From Solibacillus sp. FSL K6-1523 (GTDB taxonomy: Bacteria; Bacillota; Bacilli; Bacillales_A; Planococcaceae), in contig NZ_JBBOSU010000001.1 in the NCBI RefSeq assembly GCF_038005225.1, positions 2,344,001 to 2,408,000 of the forward strand: a stretch of 64,000 nt of DNA, read 5' to 3'. The notes below the pieces were generated by a model. It did not search any database. It had not been told where the DNA came from and saw only the letters and a program-made list of their open reading frames with translations. A program made the translations under genes and the position numbers. This document shows, piece after piece, positions 1 to 8,159 of this stretch (position 1 is the stretch's first letter; the number at the start of each line of letters is the position of its first letter).

Positions 1-245
1 AATACAATCGGTTTTATTAAAGTTGACATTGAATTTTTTGCCATACCTATCACATTATATATTTTACGATCACCAATTTATTTGAAAGTACCTACGTCAC
101 ACGTTATTTATGCGACAGCGCTTACATTTCGCTAAATATTGAGACTAATCAGTTATAAATGCTAACTAAAAGCTATTTTAAAGGAATTAAATTATAGTTA
201 ATTAAACAACTACCTTTTCTATAAAATATGACGTATAATGTAGTT
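1..245. other. Intergenic DNA upstream of the aspA leader, no gene seen
   Basis: AT-rich stretch with no open reading frame of note. The only recognisable signal is a TATAAT-like -10 box at about 234-239, which would start the aspA leader near 246. The matching -35 box around 211-216 is weak. Confidence 0.4.
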
Positions 246-400
246 GTTTGTCCCGCATGAGCGAGCAGAAGCTTTTCGTTTCCACTATCTAAAACGAAGA
301 TGGACTGCCCGTAAAGGCCCGATTAGTGAATTGTAACAACTGGCGAAGTTTAAGTTAACTTCTCACCAACTGACGATTCACCTTACAATATTATTCAATT
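246..400 (+). promoter_or_regulatory. Structured 5' leader of aspA
   Basis: About 155 bases between a TATAAT-like -10 box and the aspA ribosome site contain two strong stem-loops. The first, about 264-310, has an outer GCAG/CTGC pairing and an inner TTCGTTT/AAACGAA arm. The second, about 328-383, has GTGAATTGT pairing with ACGATTCAC around an inner GAAGTT/AACTTC hairpin. No T-box, purine, glycine or c-di-GMP consensus was recognised. It is probably a cis-regulatory leader RNA of unknown class. Confidence 0.4.
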
Positions 401-420
401 CTCTTGGAGGGTTTGTACAG

Positions 421-1839
421 ATGAGTACACGTATTGAAAAAGACTTTTTAGGCACATTAGAAATTCCAAAGGACGCATATTATGGCGTGCAAACTAAACG
501 AGCAATGGAAAACTTCCCAATTACGAACATGACGATGCATCCTGAATTAGTGCGTGCATTAGCGGTTGTGAAAAAAAGCTCGGCACTTGCCAATTTAGCG
601 ATTGGCCAATTAGATGAGAAAATTGCCAATGCAATCGCGCAAGCTTCTGATGATATTATAGAAGGTCGATACCATGATCAGTTCCTAGTTGATCCAATTC
701 AAGGTGGCGCTGGTACTTCAATGAACATGAATGCCAATGAAGTCATTGCGAACCGCGCATTAGAAATTATTGGTGAAGAAAAAGGTTCTTATTCGATTAT
801 TAGTCCGAACAGCCACGTAAATATGGCACAATCAACAAATGACGCGTTCCCAACAGCGATTCATATCGCAACAGTGGCAACATTAAATAAATTAATTACG
901 GCAATGGAAAACATGAGAGAAAGCTTCTTAAAAAAGGCTACTGAATTTGATTCTATCGTGAAAATGGGTCGTACACACTTACAAGATGCTGTTCCAATTC
1001 GTCTTGGACAAGAGTTCGGCGCTTATGCAGCAGTAATTGCACGTGATATCCAACGTGTGAAAAACGCTAGACAAACGATGTTAGAAATCAATATCGGTGC
1101 AACTGCGATTGGAACAGGCTTAAATGCCGATCCAGCATATATGACACAAGCCGTGAAAAATATTGTTGAATATAGTGGATTCCCATTCACTAAAGTAGAT
1201 AACTTAGTTGACGGTACGCAAAATACCGATTCATATACAGAAGTTTCAGCGATGTTAAAAATCGCGATGGCGAACATTTCGAAAATTGCCAATGACTTAC
1301 GTTTAATGGCTTCAGGTCCGAAAACAGGCTTCAGCGAAATTCGTTTACCAGAGCGCCAACCAGGTTCTTCAATTATGCCAGGTAAAGTAAACCCAGTTAT
1401 GCCAGAAGTTATTAACCAAATCGCTTTCCAAGTAATGGGTAATGACGTAACGATTTCTATGGCATCTGAAGCTGGTCAATTCGAGTTAAACGTAATGGAA
1501 CCAGTATTAGTACACAACTTATTACAATCAATTGAAATTATGACAAATGGTTTCACTGTATTTACGACACACTGCTTAGATCATATCGAAGCAAATGAAG
1601 GTCGTTTGCATGACTATGTGGAAAGTTCAATAGGTGTTGTTACGGCTTTAGCACCACATTTAGGCTACGAGCGTTCAAGCCAAATTGCCCGCGAAGCATT
1701 ACATAGCGGCAAATCTGTTCGTGAGTTATGCCTAGAATACAAATACTTCACAGTAGAGCAATTAAACATCATTTTAAATCCATTCGAGCTAACACAACCA
1801 GGTATTGCTGGTGAAAAAGGTTTAGCTTCACTTAAATAA
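421..1839 (+). CDS. aspA: Aspartate ammonia-lyase
   Basis: The enzyme deaminates L-aspartate to fumarate and ammonia in the cytoplasm, feeding aspartate carbon into the TCA cycle. The 472-residue length is normal for AspA. The fumarase/aspartase signature GSSIMPGKVNP lies at about residues 315-325, and the N-terminus (EKDFLG, then YYGVQT) is typical of aspartases. The start is supported by a CTTGGAGGG ribosome site about ten bases upstream. The gene is monocistronic: a structured leader precedes it and a terminator follows at 1855-1896. No ansA or ansZ asparaginase neighbour is visible. AspA and class II fumarase are close relatives. The N-terminal pattern favours aspartase. Confidence 0.95.
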   Translation: MSTRIEKDFLGTLEIPKDAYYGVQTKRAMENFPITNMTMHPELVRALAVVKKSSALANLAIGQLDEKIANAIAQASDDIIEGRYHDQFLVDPIQGGAGTSMNMNANEVIANRALEIIGEEKGSYSIISPNSHVNMAQSTNDAFPTAIHIATVATLNKLITAMENMRESFLKKATEFDSIVKMGRTHLQDAVPIRLGQEFGAYAAVIARDIQRVKNARQTMLEINIGATAIGTGLNADPAYMTQAVKNIVEYSGFPFTKVDNLVDGTQNTDSYTEVSAMLKIAMANISKIANDLRLMASGPKTGFSEIRLPERQPGSSIMPGKVNPVMPEVINQIAFQVMGNDVTISMASEAGQFELNVMEPVLVHNLLQSIEIMTNGFTVFTTHCLDHIEANEGRLHDYVESSIGVVTALAPHLGYERSSQIAREALHSGKSVRELCLEYKYFTVEQLNIILNPFELTQPGIAGEKGLASLK

Positions 1840-1854
1840 TAAAGACAATTTCAA

Positions 1855-1896
1855 AGGACACCTCTCGATCGTTTTGGTCGGGACGTGTTCTTTTTT
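1855..1896 (+). terminator. Rho-independent terminator of aspA
   Basis: A GGACAC arm pairs with GTGTTC, extended by a CGATC/GGTCG arm, and is followed by a run of six T. It lies about 15 bases after the aspA stop. Confidence 0.75.
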
Positions 1897-1939
1897 GGAT
1901 AAAGAGCGATTAATTTATCCTGTGATGTGGCAATGATTA

Positions 1940-2122
1940 ATTAATTGATATAATTATTGCCAACGTTCATCATGTAAAAAACACCTCAAAACGTATAATG
2001 AAAAAAAACTACATGATGGTCGATCATCATGTAGTCTCTAGCAGATTCCAACAAAAGGACTAGCTGTCTTCCTAGACGAATAACCCCATCTTGGCACATA
2101 ACTCAAGGTCGGGGATTTTTTT
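1940..2122 (+). ncRNA. Possible small RNA between convergent genes
   Basis: A plus-strand TATAAT-like box near 1948 and an isolated plus-strand terminator (CCCC...CTTG / CAAG...GGGG then TTTTTTT, about 2083-2122) bracket roughly 165 bases with no gene. The aspA terminator lies upstream, so this second terminator needs its own transcript. The interval also contains the long hairpin that terminates the minus-strand protease gene. This is an inference from signals only. Confidence 0.25.
2000..2035 (-). terminator. Terminator of the trypsin-like protease gene
   Basis: A perfect 11-bp stem (ACTACATGATG / CATCATGTAGT) is followed on the minus strand by eight T. It lies about 120 bases beyond the protease stop codon. 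Confidence 0.75.
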
Positions 2123-2151
2123 ATCATTAAATGAACAAATTAATTCAACAT

Positions 2152-3453
2152 CTAATGAATATTAATGAACGATATTTTATATACCCCGTTATTGTCTTTT
2201 GTGATTGTATATGTTTTATAGCGATCAAAATACTCATACTCGCCATTTGCACTATAAAAGTCAAATTTTTCATTCATTTGAACAATATATTTTCCATTTT
2301 CATAGGTCACGTCTAACACAATATTATCAATGAAATCAAAAGTATGCCCCTGACCCGCAATATCATTTACATAGTCTTCAAGTTCGATATATGCTTTACT
2401 ACCACCTTGTAACATGTCAGCGATCCAATAAAAATCGCCTTCGTTTAAAGCATTTTCATAATACATGCGGAATGATTGAATATATTGTCCAGCTGCCTCT
2501 AGAGCTGAATCATATGATACTGTTGTTTCAGGCATATAATTATCGTAAACACCTGCTACTTGTAAAACCTGAGTCGAAGTGAGTGGATTCGCTGCCCATG
2601 CATCAAATTGTTCAAGCATGCTATACAAAGGGATACTAAATGCAAAATTCGTTGCTGTTTCACTCGTGTAAACAAGTGAATTTATTCCGACTACTTTCCC
2701 CGTTTTTGCATCAACTAACGGACCGCCACTGCTCCCTTGGTCGATTTGTGCATCTACTTGATAGATTTTCTTATAAATAAAGTTTTCAAAATTCATATTG
2801 CGTCCAATGCCTGTAATATAACCTATCGAAGCACTATTTTCAAAGCCTCGCGGAGTCCCTAAAGCAATGACCTCTACCCCAACAGAAGATTCTTTCGATT
2901 CAACAGCGAGCGGTTCGACATTTGCATAATCTTTCACAAAAAGTAGTGCAATATCATACTTGTCAGATATGCCTATAATGGTCGCTTCAGACTCTTTCCC
3001 TTTTGAATTGCGAACAATGACATCTACTTCACCTTCCACAACATGCGCATTCGTAATGACATACCCACCTCTTTTGTAAAGAAAGCCTGATCCTGCACCG
3101 TATGAAGTAATGACTGTAAACACTTTTTGTTGCACTTCCTTAATGAGTGCCACTCGGTCTGTTTCTTGTTTTACTTCCAATTGCTTTTGCTCAATTGTTT
3201 CGATCGATACTTGCTGCACATTTTCCGCATCACTTGCCGTTTCTGAAAACGCTGTCTCGCTTTTTTGTTTGTTTTCAAAGTAATAATCTAACAGCGCATA
3301 ACTACTACCACCAAGTACTAAACAGCATACGAGCGATGTTACCCAAAACCATACAGGGATCCCCTTTTTCGAAACCAGTTGCAAGGGACCTCCACAATTT
3401 GAGCAAAACTTACTACTGTCCTCATTTTGCTGTGAACATTTTAAACATTTCAC
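2152..3453 (-). CDS. Membrane-anchored zinc-ribbon trypsin-like serine protease
   Basis: This is an HtrA-like S1 protease displayed outside the membrane. With the start used here the order is: a zinc ribbon (CxxC at 3-6 and CxxC at 17-20), one membrane helix at about 33-55, a linker, then a trypsin fold with His in TNAHVV (about 137), Asp in KYDIALL (about 167) and Ser in GSSGGPL (about 242). About 150 C-terminal residues form a separate domain with no PDZ motif. An ATG lies 18 bases upstream, but the AAGGAGGG ribosome site sits on top of the next ATG; the GTG eight bases after it fits best. The gene is monocistronic with a clear terminator. The substrate is unknown; surface quality control or stress sensing is inferred from the family. 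Confidence 0.85.
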   Translation of the reverse strand: MKCLKCSQQNEDSSKFCSNCGGPLQLVSKKGIPVWFWVTSLVCCLVLGGSSYALLDYYFENKQKSETAFSETASDAENVQQVSIETIEQKQLEVKQETDRVALIKEVQQKVFTVITSYGAGSGFLYKRGGYVITNAHVVEGEVDVIVRNSKGKESEATIIGISDKYDIALLFVKDYANVEPLAVESKESSVGVEVIALGTPRGFENSASIGYITGIGRNMNFENFIYKKIYQVDAQIDQGSSGGPLVDAKTGKVVGINSLVYTSETATNFAFSIPLYSMLEQFDAWAANPLTSTQVLQVAGVYDNYMPETTVSYDSALEAAGQYIQSFRMYYENALNEGDFYWIADMLQGGSKAYIELEDYVNDIAGQGHTFDFIDNIVLDVTYENGKYIVQMNEKFDFYSANGEYEYFDRYKTYTITKDNNGVYKISFINIH

Positions 3454-3471
3454 TGGCATTCCCTCCTTCAT

Positions 3472-3835
3472 TGTTGGTTATTTCCATTTTCGAATTTACC
3501 CGTTCCCATTCTCTTTAGGAAATAAAGTTACATTTTGCGCGCTAATAGTGATACAAAATTTAACATCATAATAGTACATACAAAAGACATACAATAATAG
3601 TCCTTTTCGCGTATTATTATTAATATTTACCTATTATTATATCAAATTATGTTAATAAATACTTCTTTTTTTGTAAATTACAGGAGTCATTTAAAATTAT
3701 CTTTGCGTGAATTTTAAAAAACCACCCCTTTACAATTTAAGTATTTTAAACAAATATTCCCTTATTTCATGTATAGTAAGAATAAATTATATTATCTAAA
3801 CACGAATAAAATTTAAGCTTGGGAGGAGATTTACA
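3472..3835. other. Divergent intergenic region, no gene seen
   Basis: Very AT-rich spacer between the protease and degV genes. It should hold both promoters. No operator, hairpin or short coding frame with a ribosome site stood out. Confidence 0.4.
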
Positions 3836-4687
3836 ATGAGGAAAATTATTTTATCGACTGAGAGCGGAGCCGATTTGCCGAAAGATTTAGCAAACAAACA
3901 TAATGTACATGTCGTACCGATGCACGTAATTATGGAGGGGCGGGATTATTCAGATGGACATCTGCCTGTACAAGATATTTATGATTATTATGATCGCACA
4001 AAAAAGATTCCGTCTACATCTGCTACAAATGTCCATGAGTATCATGAACTTTTCACGAAAATTAGAGCCGATTTCCCTGATAGTATCATTATCCATGTTG
4101 GTTATACGTCAAAGGCATCTGCTTCTTTTCAAAATGCGTTAATTGCAGCAGAAGATTTTCAGGACCTTTATTTAATCGACGCTTTGAACGTTACAGGTGG
4201 ATTAACTGCAATCGTGATGTACGCTGTTAACTTGCTAGAAAAAGAGCCTACCATTTCTCCTGACCTACTTATAGAAAAAATCGAAGCCAAAGTTCCGAAA
4301 TCTAGGCTTGCTTTCATTCCTGGTAGCTTGGACTTTTTAAAAGCAGGTGGGCGAGTAAGTAATTTAGCTTATCTCGGAGGTGCTTTGTTGAAAATCAAAC
4401 CATGCATTGAGTTAGTAGAAGGAAAGCTTGTTTCAACTAGAAAATATCGTGGAGAAATGAGCACTGTTGCAGAAAAATTAATGCATGATTATTTAAATCA
4501 ATATGACATTGACAGAAATCAAATTTATTTGATGTATTCAATCGGACTTAGTGAAACGATTAAGCAACAAATGACTGTAGTTGCGCAAGAAAATGGATTC
4601 AAAAATATATTGTGGATTCAAGCGGGTGCTATGATTTCTACCCATTCTGGTCCCGGGGGATTTGGGATTGCTGGGTTAGAGGTTTAA
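3836..4687 (+). CDS. DegV family fatty-acid-binding protein
   Basis: DegV (FakB-like) proteins bind a fatty acid and present it to a fatty-acid kinase for membrane lipid synthesis. The 283 residues start with the family hallmark STESGADLP and contain PSTSATNVHEY at about 59-70 and SRLAFIPGSLDFLKAGGR at about 158-175. The C-terminal domain ends in the usual THSGPGGFG loop. The start follows a GGGAGGAG ribosome site. No fakA-type kinase lies in the window, so the partner would be elsewhere. Repeat copy A starts 13 bases after the stop, so the terminator may be supplied by that repeat. Confidence 0.9.
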   Translation: MRKIILSTESGADLPKDLANKHNVHVVPMHVIMEGRDYSDGHLPVQDIYDYYDRTKKIPSTSATNVHEYHELFTKIRADFPDSIIIHVGYTSKASASFQNALIAAEDFQDLYLIDALNVTGGLTAIVMYAVNLLEKEPTISPDLLIEKIEAKVPKSRLAFIPGSLDFLKAGGRVSNLAYLGGALLKIKPCIELVEGKLVSTRKYRGEMSTVAEKLMHDYLNQYDIDRNQIYLMYSIGLSETIKQQMTVVAQENGFKNILWIQAGAMISTHSGPGGFGIAGLEV

Positions 4688-4699
4688 GTGCATTGAAAA

Positions 4700-5039
4700 T
4701 ATCAATTATGCCTCGGCGTAATTGCGTCCAGGTTTTTTTCGAGGGCCTACAGGACGTGGGTCAGTCAGCCGTTGTCACACGATGTGACGTCCTTAGGCTG
4801 ACTTCCTTCTCCCTTAAAAAATCTGTGACATCCGCCGGGGCTTGGGTCAACACGATGTTGATCACAAAGCCGTTGTCACAGGACGTGACGGGTTTTAGCC
4901 TTTGTTCCCCAATTCAGCTGGGGTTTGAACCCTCACTAAATAGAACTACCTATTTGGCATTCATCCCCCACTTACAGAAGTGGAGACTTCTGTACCTGCC
5001 GCTTCGCTTTCGGTACAAATACATTTGCTGAATTAAGTT
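4700..5039 (+). repeat. Dispersed palindromic repeat, copy A (longest)
   Basis: Related to copies at 16963-17155 and 43128-43311. It starts with a CAATTAtGCC/GGCGTAATTG palindrome, then GCGTCCAG plus a T run that pairs with a later AAAAAATCTG. It carries the hairpin GTCACACGATGTGAC, a second similar one (GTCACAGGACGTGAC), and ends in GCTGAATTAAGTT. Before that end it has a CCCCCACTT...AAGTGGAG hairpin and a GTACCTGCCGC...GGTACAAATAC segment, which reappears alone at 21661-21714. It encodes no convincing protein. The layout suggests a non-autonomous mobile element, possibly IS200/IS605-derived. That is an inference. Confidence 0.75.
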
Positions 5040-5195
5040 AAAGGCTTCTTCGATATGAGAGAGCCTTTTGTTTAGATTGAGTTTTAAAATCATGCGGATT
5101 TATAACCATGAGGAAGTTTCTACTATTGAATCTTATCATTAATAGATGAGCCCACTGCCATAGTAAAATTGTGACTAGTGGGTCATTCCCTCCCC

Positions 5196-5795
5196 CTATT
5201 CATTCAATTCCATTTTAGCCGCAAACACTAATAAGTCCATATCCTCAATCCTAAAATCTGTCCCAAATAAGATTACCTGTTCGAAACGATCATTATTACG
5301 ATTAAATCTCACTTCTCCAATTGCTGTAAAGGCGATTTCTAAATGATGGTCGGCCAAGTGTTGGATTACAGCAAATTTATTTAAATAACTTTGATTTTTA
5401 GATTCTGCGATAAAGGATTCCTCAAATATAATATCAATTTCCCTATCACTTTCAAGAAGCGTAACCTTCGCAACATTATCTATAAGTTCTACTTTTTGAA
5501 CGAAACCCATGACGAGTCTATGTTTCCCAATATCGTTCGCATTGATCATGGAGACGTACTTCCTTTTTAATGGCGGTCTTTTTCTCGTAAGGCTCTGCAT
5601 AGTTTTATCATCAAATAACATCGTTTGGGTCCCTGTGATTCTTCTGCGTCTAGAAAGTGCCCGTTTTTGGGCAGTTCCTGATAGGTTTTTACCTGTTTTT
5701 ATGACTGGTAACCCCTCAGTAAATTGCATCTCGTAGTAGGCCCTACTCAATGCCTCTTGACGACGTTCGAATTCAAAACCTCCTGTTACATCCAT
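5196..5795 (-). CDS. Hypothetical protein, 199 residues
   Basis: Not recognised. The protein is soluble, with no signal peptide or membrane helix. Residues about 25-75 are rich in Lys/Arg (runs such as SRRRR and RKRPPLKRK), which suggests binding to nucleic acid or another anionic partner. Residues 85-199 look like a beta-rich domain. The start is uncertain: a TTG and an ATG are adjacent, and the ATG is eight bases after a GGTG core. The gene stands alone between repeat copy A and a small operon. Function unknown. Confidence 0.6.
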   Translation of the reverse strand: MDVTGGFEFERRQEALSRAYYEMQFTEGLPVIKTGKNLSGTAQKRALSRRRRITGTQTMLFDDKTMQSLTRKRPPLKRKYVSMINANDIGKHRLVMGFVQKVELIDNVAKVTLLESDREIDIIFEESFIAESKNQSYLNKFAVIQHLADHHLEIAFTAIGEVRFNRNNDRFEQVILFGTDFRIEDMDLLVFAAKMELNE

Positions 5796-5944
5796 CAATT
5801 GTTCACCATCCTTTTCCCCTCTAGTATGTGGACTTTCAAATCTATTAATTCATTCTATACATAATTCAACTTACTTATGAGGGGATCTTTTGGGGAAACT
5901 TTTTATATTTTTTAAGCTTCTATTTTAATAGCTACGAATTCCAA

Positions 5945-5990
5945 CAAAAAAGCCATCCACCCGCTCAAATCCGATTGCGGTGGATGACTT
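5945..5990 (-). terminator. Terminator of the small operon 5995-6726
   Basis: On the minus strand GTCATCCACCGC pairs with GCGGGTGGATGGC, followed by six T. It begins immediately after the stop of the 99-residue gene. Confidence 0.8.
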
Positions 5991-5994
5991 CATA

Positions 5995-6294
5995 TTAATA
6001 AAACAATTTTTCCTTAGCGATTGAAATGGCGCGCTTACTTACTTCTAAGCTGTCACCATCTGCATTTAATTTGACGACACCATTTTCCTCATCAAAAATG
6101 GATTTGAGTTCAGCCTTTGCTTTGACACCTACCATTAGTGGTGCCTTGCCCGGTGCGGTTTCTTGTATTTCCTTTTTATCCAGCGAAATCGCGCCATCTC
6201 CTACTTTTGGAAATGACATCGTTTGCTCTTGCGGAGTTTTGCGGCGCGTTTGATTGCTAAGTCCTGTGCTACCTGCCCCAACGGAACGGATCAT
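5995..6294 (-). CDS. Small hypothetical protein, 99 residues
   Basis: Not recognised. It is a hydrophilic protein with no membrane segment. The N-terminus is rich in Ser, Gly, Gln and Thr and looks disordered, while residues about 55-99 (Lys, Glu and Asp rich) may fold. Its ATG overlaps the TGA of the 46-residue upstream ORF (ATGA), so the two are probably translationally coupled. An AGAGGG ribosome site lies inside the upstream ORF. A strong terminator follows directly. Confidence 0.6.
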   Translation of the reverse strand: MIRSVGAGSTGLSNQTRRKTPQEQTMSFPKVGDGAISLDKKEIQETAPGKAPLMVGVKAKAELKSIFDEENGVVKLNADGDSLEVSKRAISIAKEKLFY

Positions 6295-6431
6295 TGTGAG
6301 TTACCCTCTTTCTTTTGTTGCTCTATGTATTGTTGCTTTTTCATCTTATCGGCACGGATGTACGTCATTTCTGCTTGTATAAGCATGTAGAGTACGGCAA
6401 CTACTATTAATACAATTATAATTATACCCAA
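6291..6431 (-). CDS. Small single-pass membrane protein, 46 residues
   Basis: Short ORF read directly from the sequence. A TTG start follows an AGAGGG element. The first 18 residues form one hydrophobic helix (GIIIIVLIVVAVLYMLI), followed by a charged tail rich in Lys and Gln. Its TGA overlaps the ATG of the next gene (ATGA), a classic sign of coupled translation. Function unknown. It could help localise the 99-residue partner to the membrane, which is inference only. Confidence 0.55.
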   Translation of the reverse strand: MGIIIIVLIVVAVLYMLIQAEMTYIRADKMKKQQYIEQQKKEGNSQ

Positions 6432-6492
6432 CTCGGACCCTCTTCTCTACTATCAAAATCTCATTTATTATAATTTCATATTTTAGTATACA

Positions 6493-6726
6493 TCACACTT
6501 TTTCCTTCATCCCGTTCATAACAAGTGCATAGCCACCGATCGCAATTAGCAACGTAATGGAAATGAGCCACCAAGAACCAATCTTGAAAAAGGCCGACCA
6601 AAATAGCGTTACTCCATTTCCAATTTGCATGGTCCATTCACTATAAATAGCTGCGGCAATAAGTTGACTTGAAAAAAGGACCGTTGCAATGAGCAATAAT
6701 GAAACACCAACTACTATTTTTTTCAT
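6493..6726 (-). CDS. Small membrane protein with two helices, 77 residues
   Basis: Not recognised. Two hydrophobic helices (about 5-25 and 50-71) flank an extracytoplasmic loop rich in aromatic residues. The start ATG follows a TAGGAGT ribosome site. It lies about 60 bases upstream of the 46-residue ORF on the same strand and may share its transcript. Confidence 0.6.
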   Translation of the reverse strand: MKKIVVGVSLLLIATVLFSSQLIAAAIYSEWTMQIGNGVTLFWSAFFKIGSWWLISITLLIAIGGYALVMNGMKEKV

Positions 6727-6785
6727 ACTCTATTACTCCTATTCAGTTTATACTTTTGAATTTTGACCATAATCCCCCTAAAAAA

Positions 6786-7352
6786 TTACTCTGTACCCTC
6801 TGATGAATTCTCCAAACTCGTCTGCATGAACGTACCCTCAATCTTTATCCGTTTCCAAATCCGTACAATCAAAACAATATATACGACCGCGTAAATAGCC
6901 AATATTAAGAAAATGAAAACCCCTAGATCTTGCACTGTCGTATAAGGCATATGAGGGGAAACAATTCCACCCACGATGATAAGAATCTGAAACGTAAGGA
7001 AAGCCCGCGCTAATTTCCCGAATCGCACTTCCCCAATGCATTCGTTTGAAACGTAGAAAAACGCCGCGTACAAGATGACATACAAATAGCTAATGAGATG
7101 GTTTGTGATCACGAAAAATGTGTTTTGTTCATTTGCCGGCATATTCGCTATCTCCGCAAAAATGCACGGTATTAGCAACACCCCTAAAATAAGCGAGCTC
7201 CAGTAGCCCCATTTCGCATGCTTTCCCTCCGCTTTTGAAAATGCGTATGCGATGAAAAACACACCTATAAAATCTGGCAAAATATCGATGACAATCCAAA
7301 AATCTAAGATTATGAAAAAGAGCCCCGCTAAAATCCATTTATGAAAATTAAT
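6786..7352 (-). CDS. Integral membrane protein, likely ATT start
   Basis: Hypothetical protein with about five membrane helices and no recognised family. The first ordinary start in frame is a TTG at 7280 without a ribosome site. The frame stays open upstream, and 24 more codons complete a first helix (WILAGLFFIILDFWIVI). This extension begins at an ATT codon nine bases after AAGGAGG, which lies in the last codons of the preceding gene. Translation may therefore start at ATT with a 4-base overlap, or the original ATG was mutated. The product would be 188 residues. It belongs to the 6.5-8.1 kb minus-strand cluster. Confidence 0.6.
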   Translation of the reverse strand: MNFHKWILAGLFFIILDFWIVIDILPDFIGVFFIAYAFSKAEGKHAKWGYWSSLILGVLLIPCIFAEIANMPANEQNTFFVITNHLISYLYVILYAAFFYVSNECIGEVRFGKLARAFLTFQILIIVGGIVSPHMPYTTVQDLGVFIFLILAIYAVVYIVLIVRIWKRIKIEGTFMQTSLENSSEGTE

Positions 7353-8139
7353 CTTGTTTCGCCTCCTTCACCCACTCATCCACCATTTCAGTCGTTGGAG
7401 GGGTGTGCGTATGGCCATAAATCTTTTCCTTTACCGCCATTCCATCCGCATCTTTGCCGGAAAACCATATCGGAAACTGGGTATTCATATGAAGGGACAC
7501 CCCACCTGTCGTAACAAAATGGATAATTTGCCCCTCTTGTAGCGCTATCGGTTCTGTCAATGGGTAAGTAATCGTTTTACCGCCAATGGTTAATCTGTCA
7601 ACATGAATGGTCTCATCATCGATCGTTATTTCTTCTAAAATAAAGGGTTTCACGACTTCATTTGTCAGAGCGTATGTTGTGCTACCACCTCCACTTGTGA
7701 ATGCAACCCACTGATCTTTTGCACGCTCATTTACTTGTAGTGGATAGGTTTTAATATGTCCATTAATAAAATGAACAGTTACGATAGCACCCGTTTTTTG
7801 TTGCTGCAAAAACGTATGATCTTCATCGCTTAGCCGAAATTCTTTATTCCGAATCGCATAGTATGTATAGTTTGCATAGTTATCTTGTATTTGCTGTGGT
7901 AAATTAGTAAAGAATGGTTGAAAATATTCATACGGCTGAAATTGCCTGCCGTTAATCTCGATCCAAGCAATGACATTTGTTTCATGAAGATTATTCAAAA
8001 AAGAGCTTGCAAGTGAACGGTAATCCTCATCATAATCAACCGCCAAAACGATTGGCTCAATTTCCTTTGATTTTGCATACCAACTGCTACCAATTTGAAG
8101 TAGTGCAAGAACTCCCAATATTGAAACAATTAATCTCAA
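7348..8139 (-). CDS. Hypothetical exported or membrane-anchored protein, 263 residues
   Basis: Not recognised. An N-terminal hydrophobic segment (about residues 2-18, signal peptide or anchor) is followed by a soluble, mostly beta-rich extracytoplasmic region of about 240 residues. An ATG lies six bases upstream, but it overlaps the AAGGGGGG ribosome site; the TTG six bases further fits better. Its last codons carry the ribosome site for the downstream membrane protein, so the two are coupled. A role at the cell surface is inferred from topology only. Confidence 0.6.
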   Translation of the reverse strand: MRLIVSILGVLALLQIGSSWYAKSKEIEPIVLAVDYDEDYRSLASSFLNNLHETNVIAWIEINGRQFQPYEYFQPFFTNLPQQIQDNYANYTYYAIRNKEFRLSDEDHTFLQQQKTGAIVTVHFINGHIKTYPLQVNERAKDQWVAFTSGGGSTTYALTNEVVKPFILEEITIDDETIHVDRLTIGGKTITYPLTEPIALQEGQIIHFVTTGGVSLHMNTQFPIWFSGKDADGMAVKEKIYGHTHTPPTTEMVDEWVKEAKQD

Positions 8140-8159
8140 GGTCATCCCCCCTTACAAAT

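Noticed and set aside
1023-1292. Antisense frame within aspA and similar shadow frames elsewhere
   Set aside because: They overlap well-supported genes on the other strand and lack ribosome sites.
4612-5031. 139-codon frame spanning the end of degV and repeat copy A
   Set aside because: It runs through the palindromic repeat with no ribosome site and no protein-like composition.
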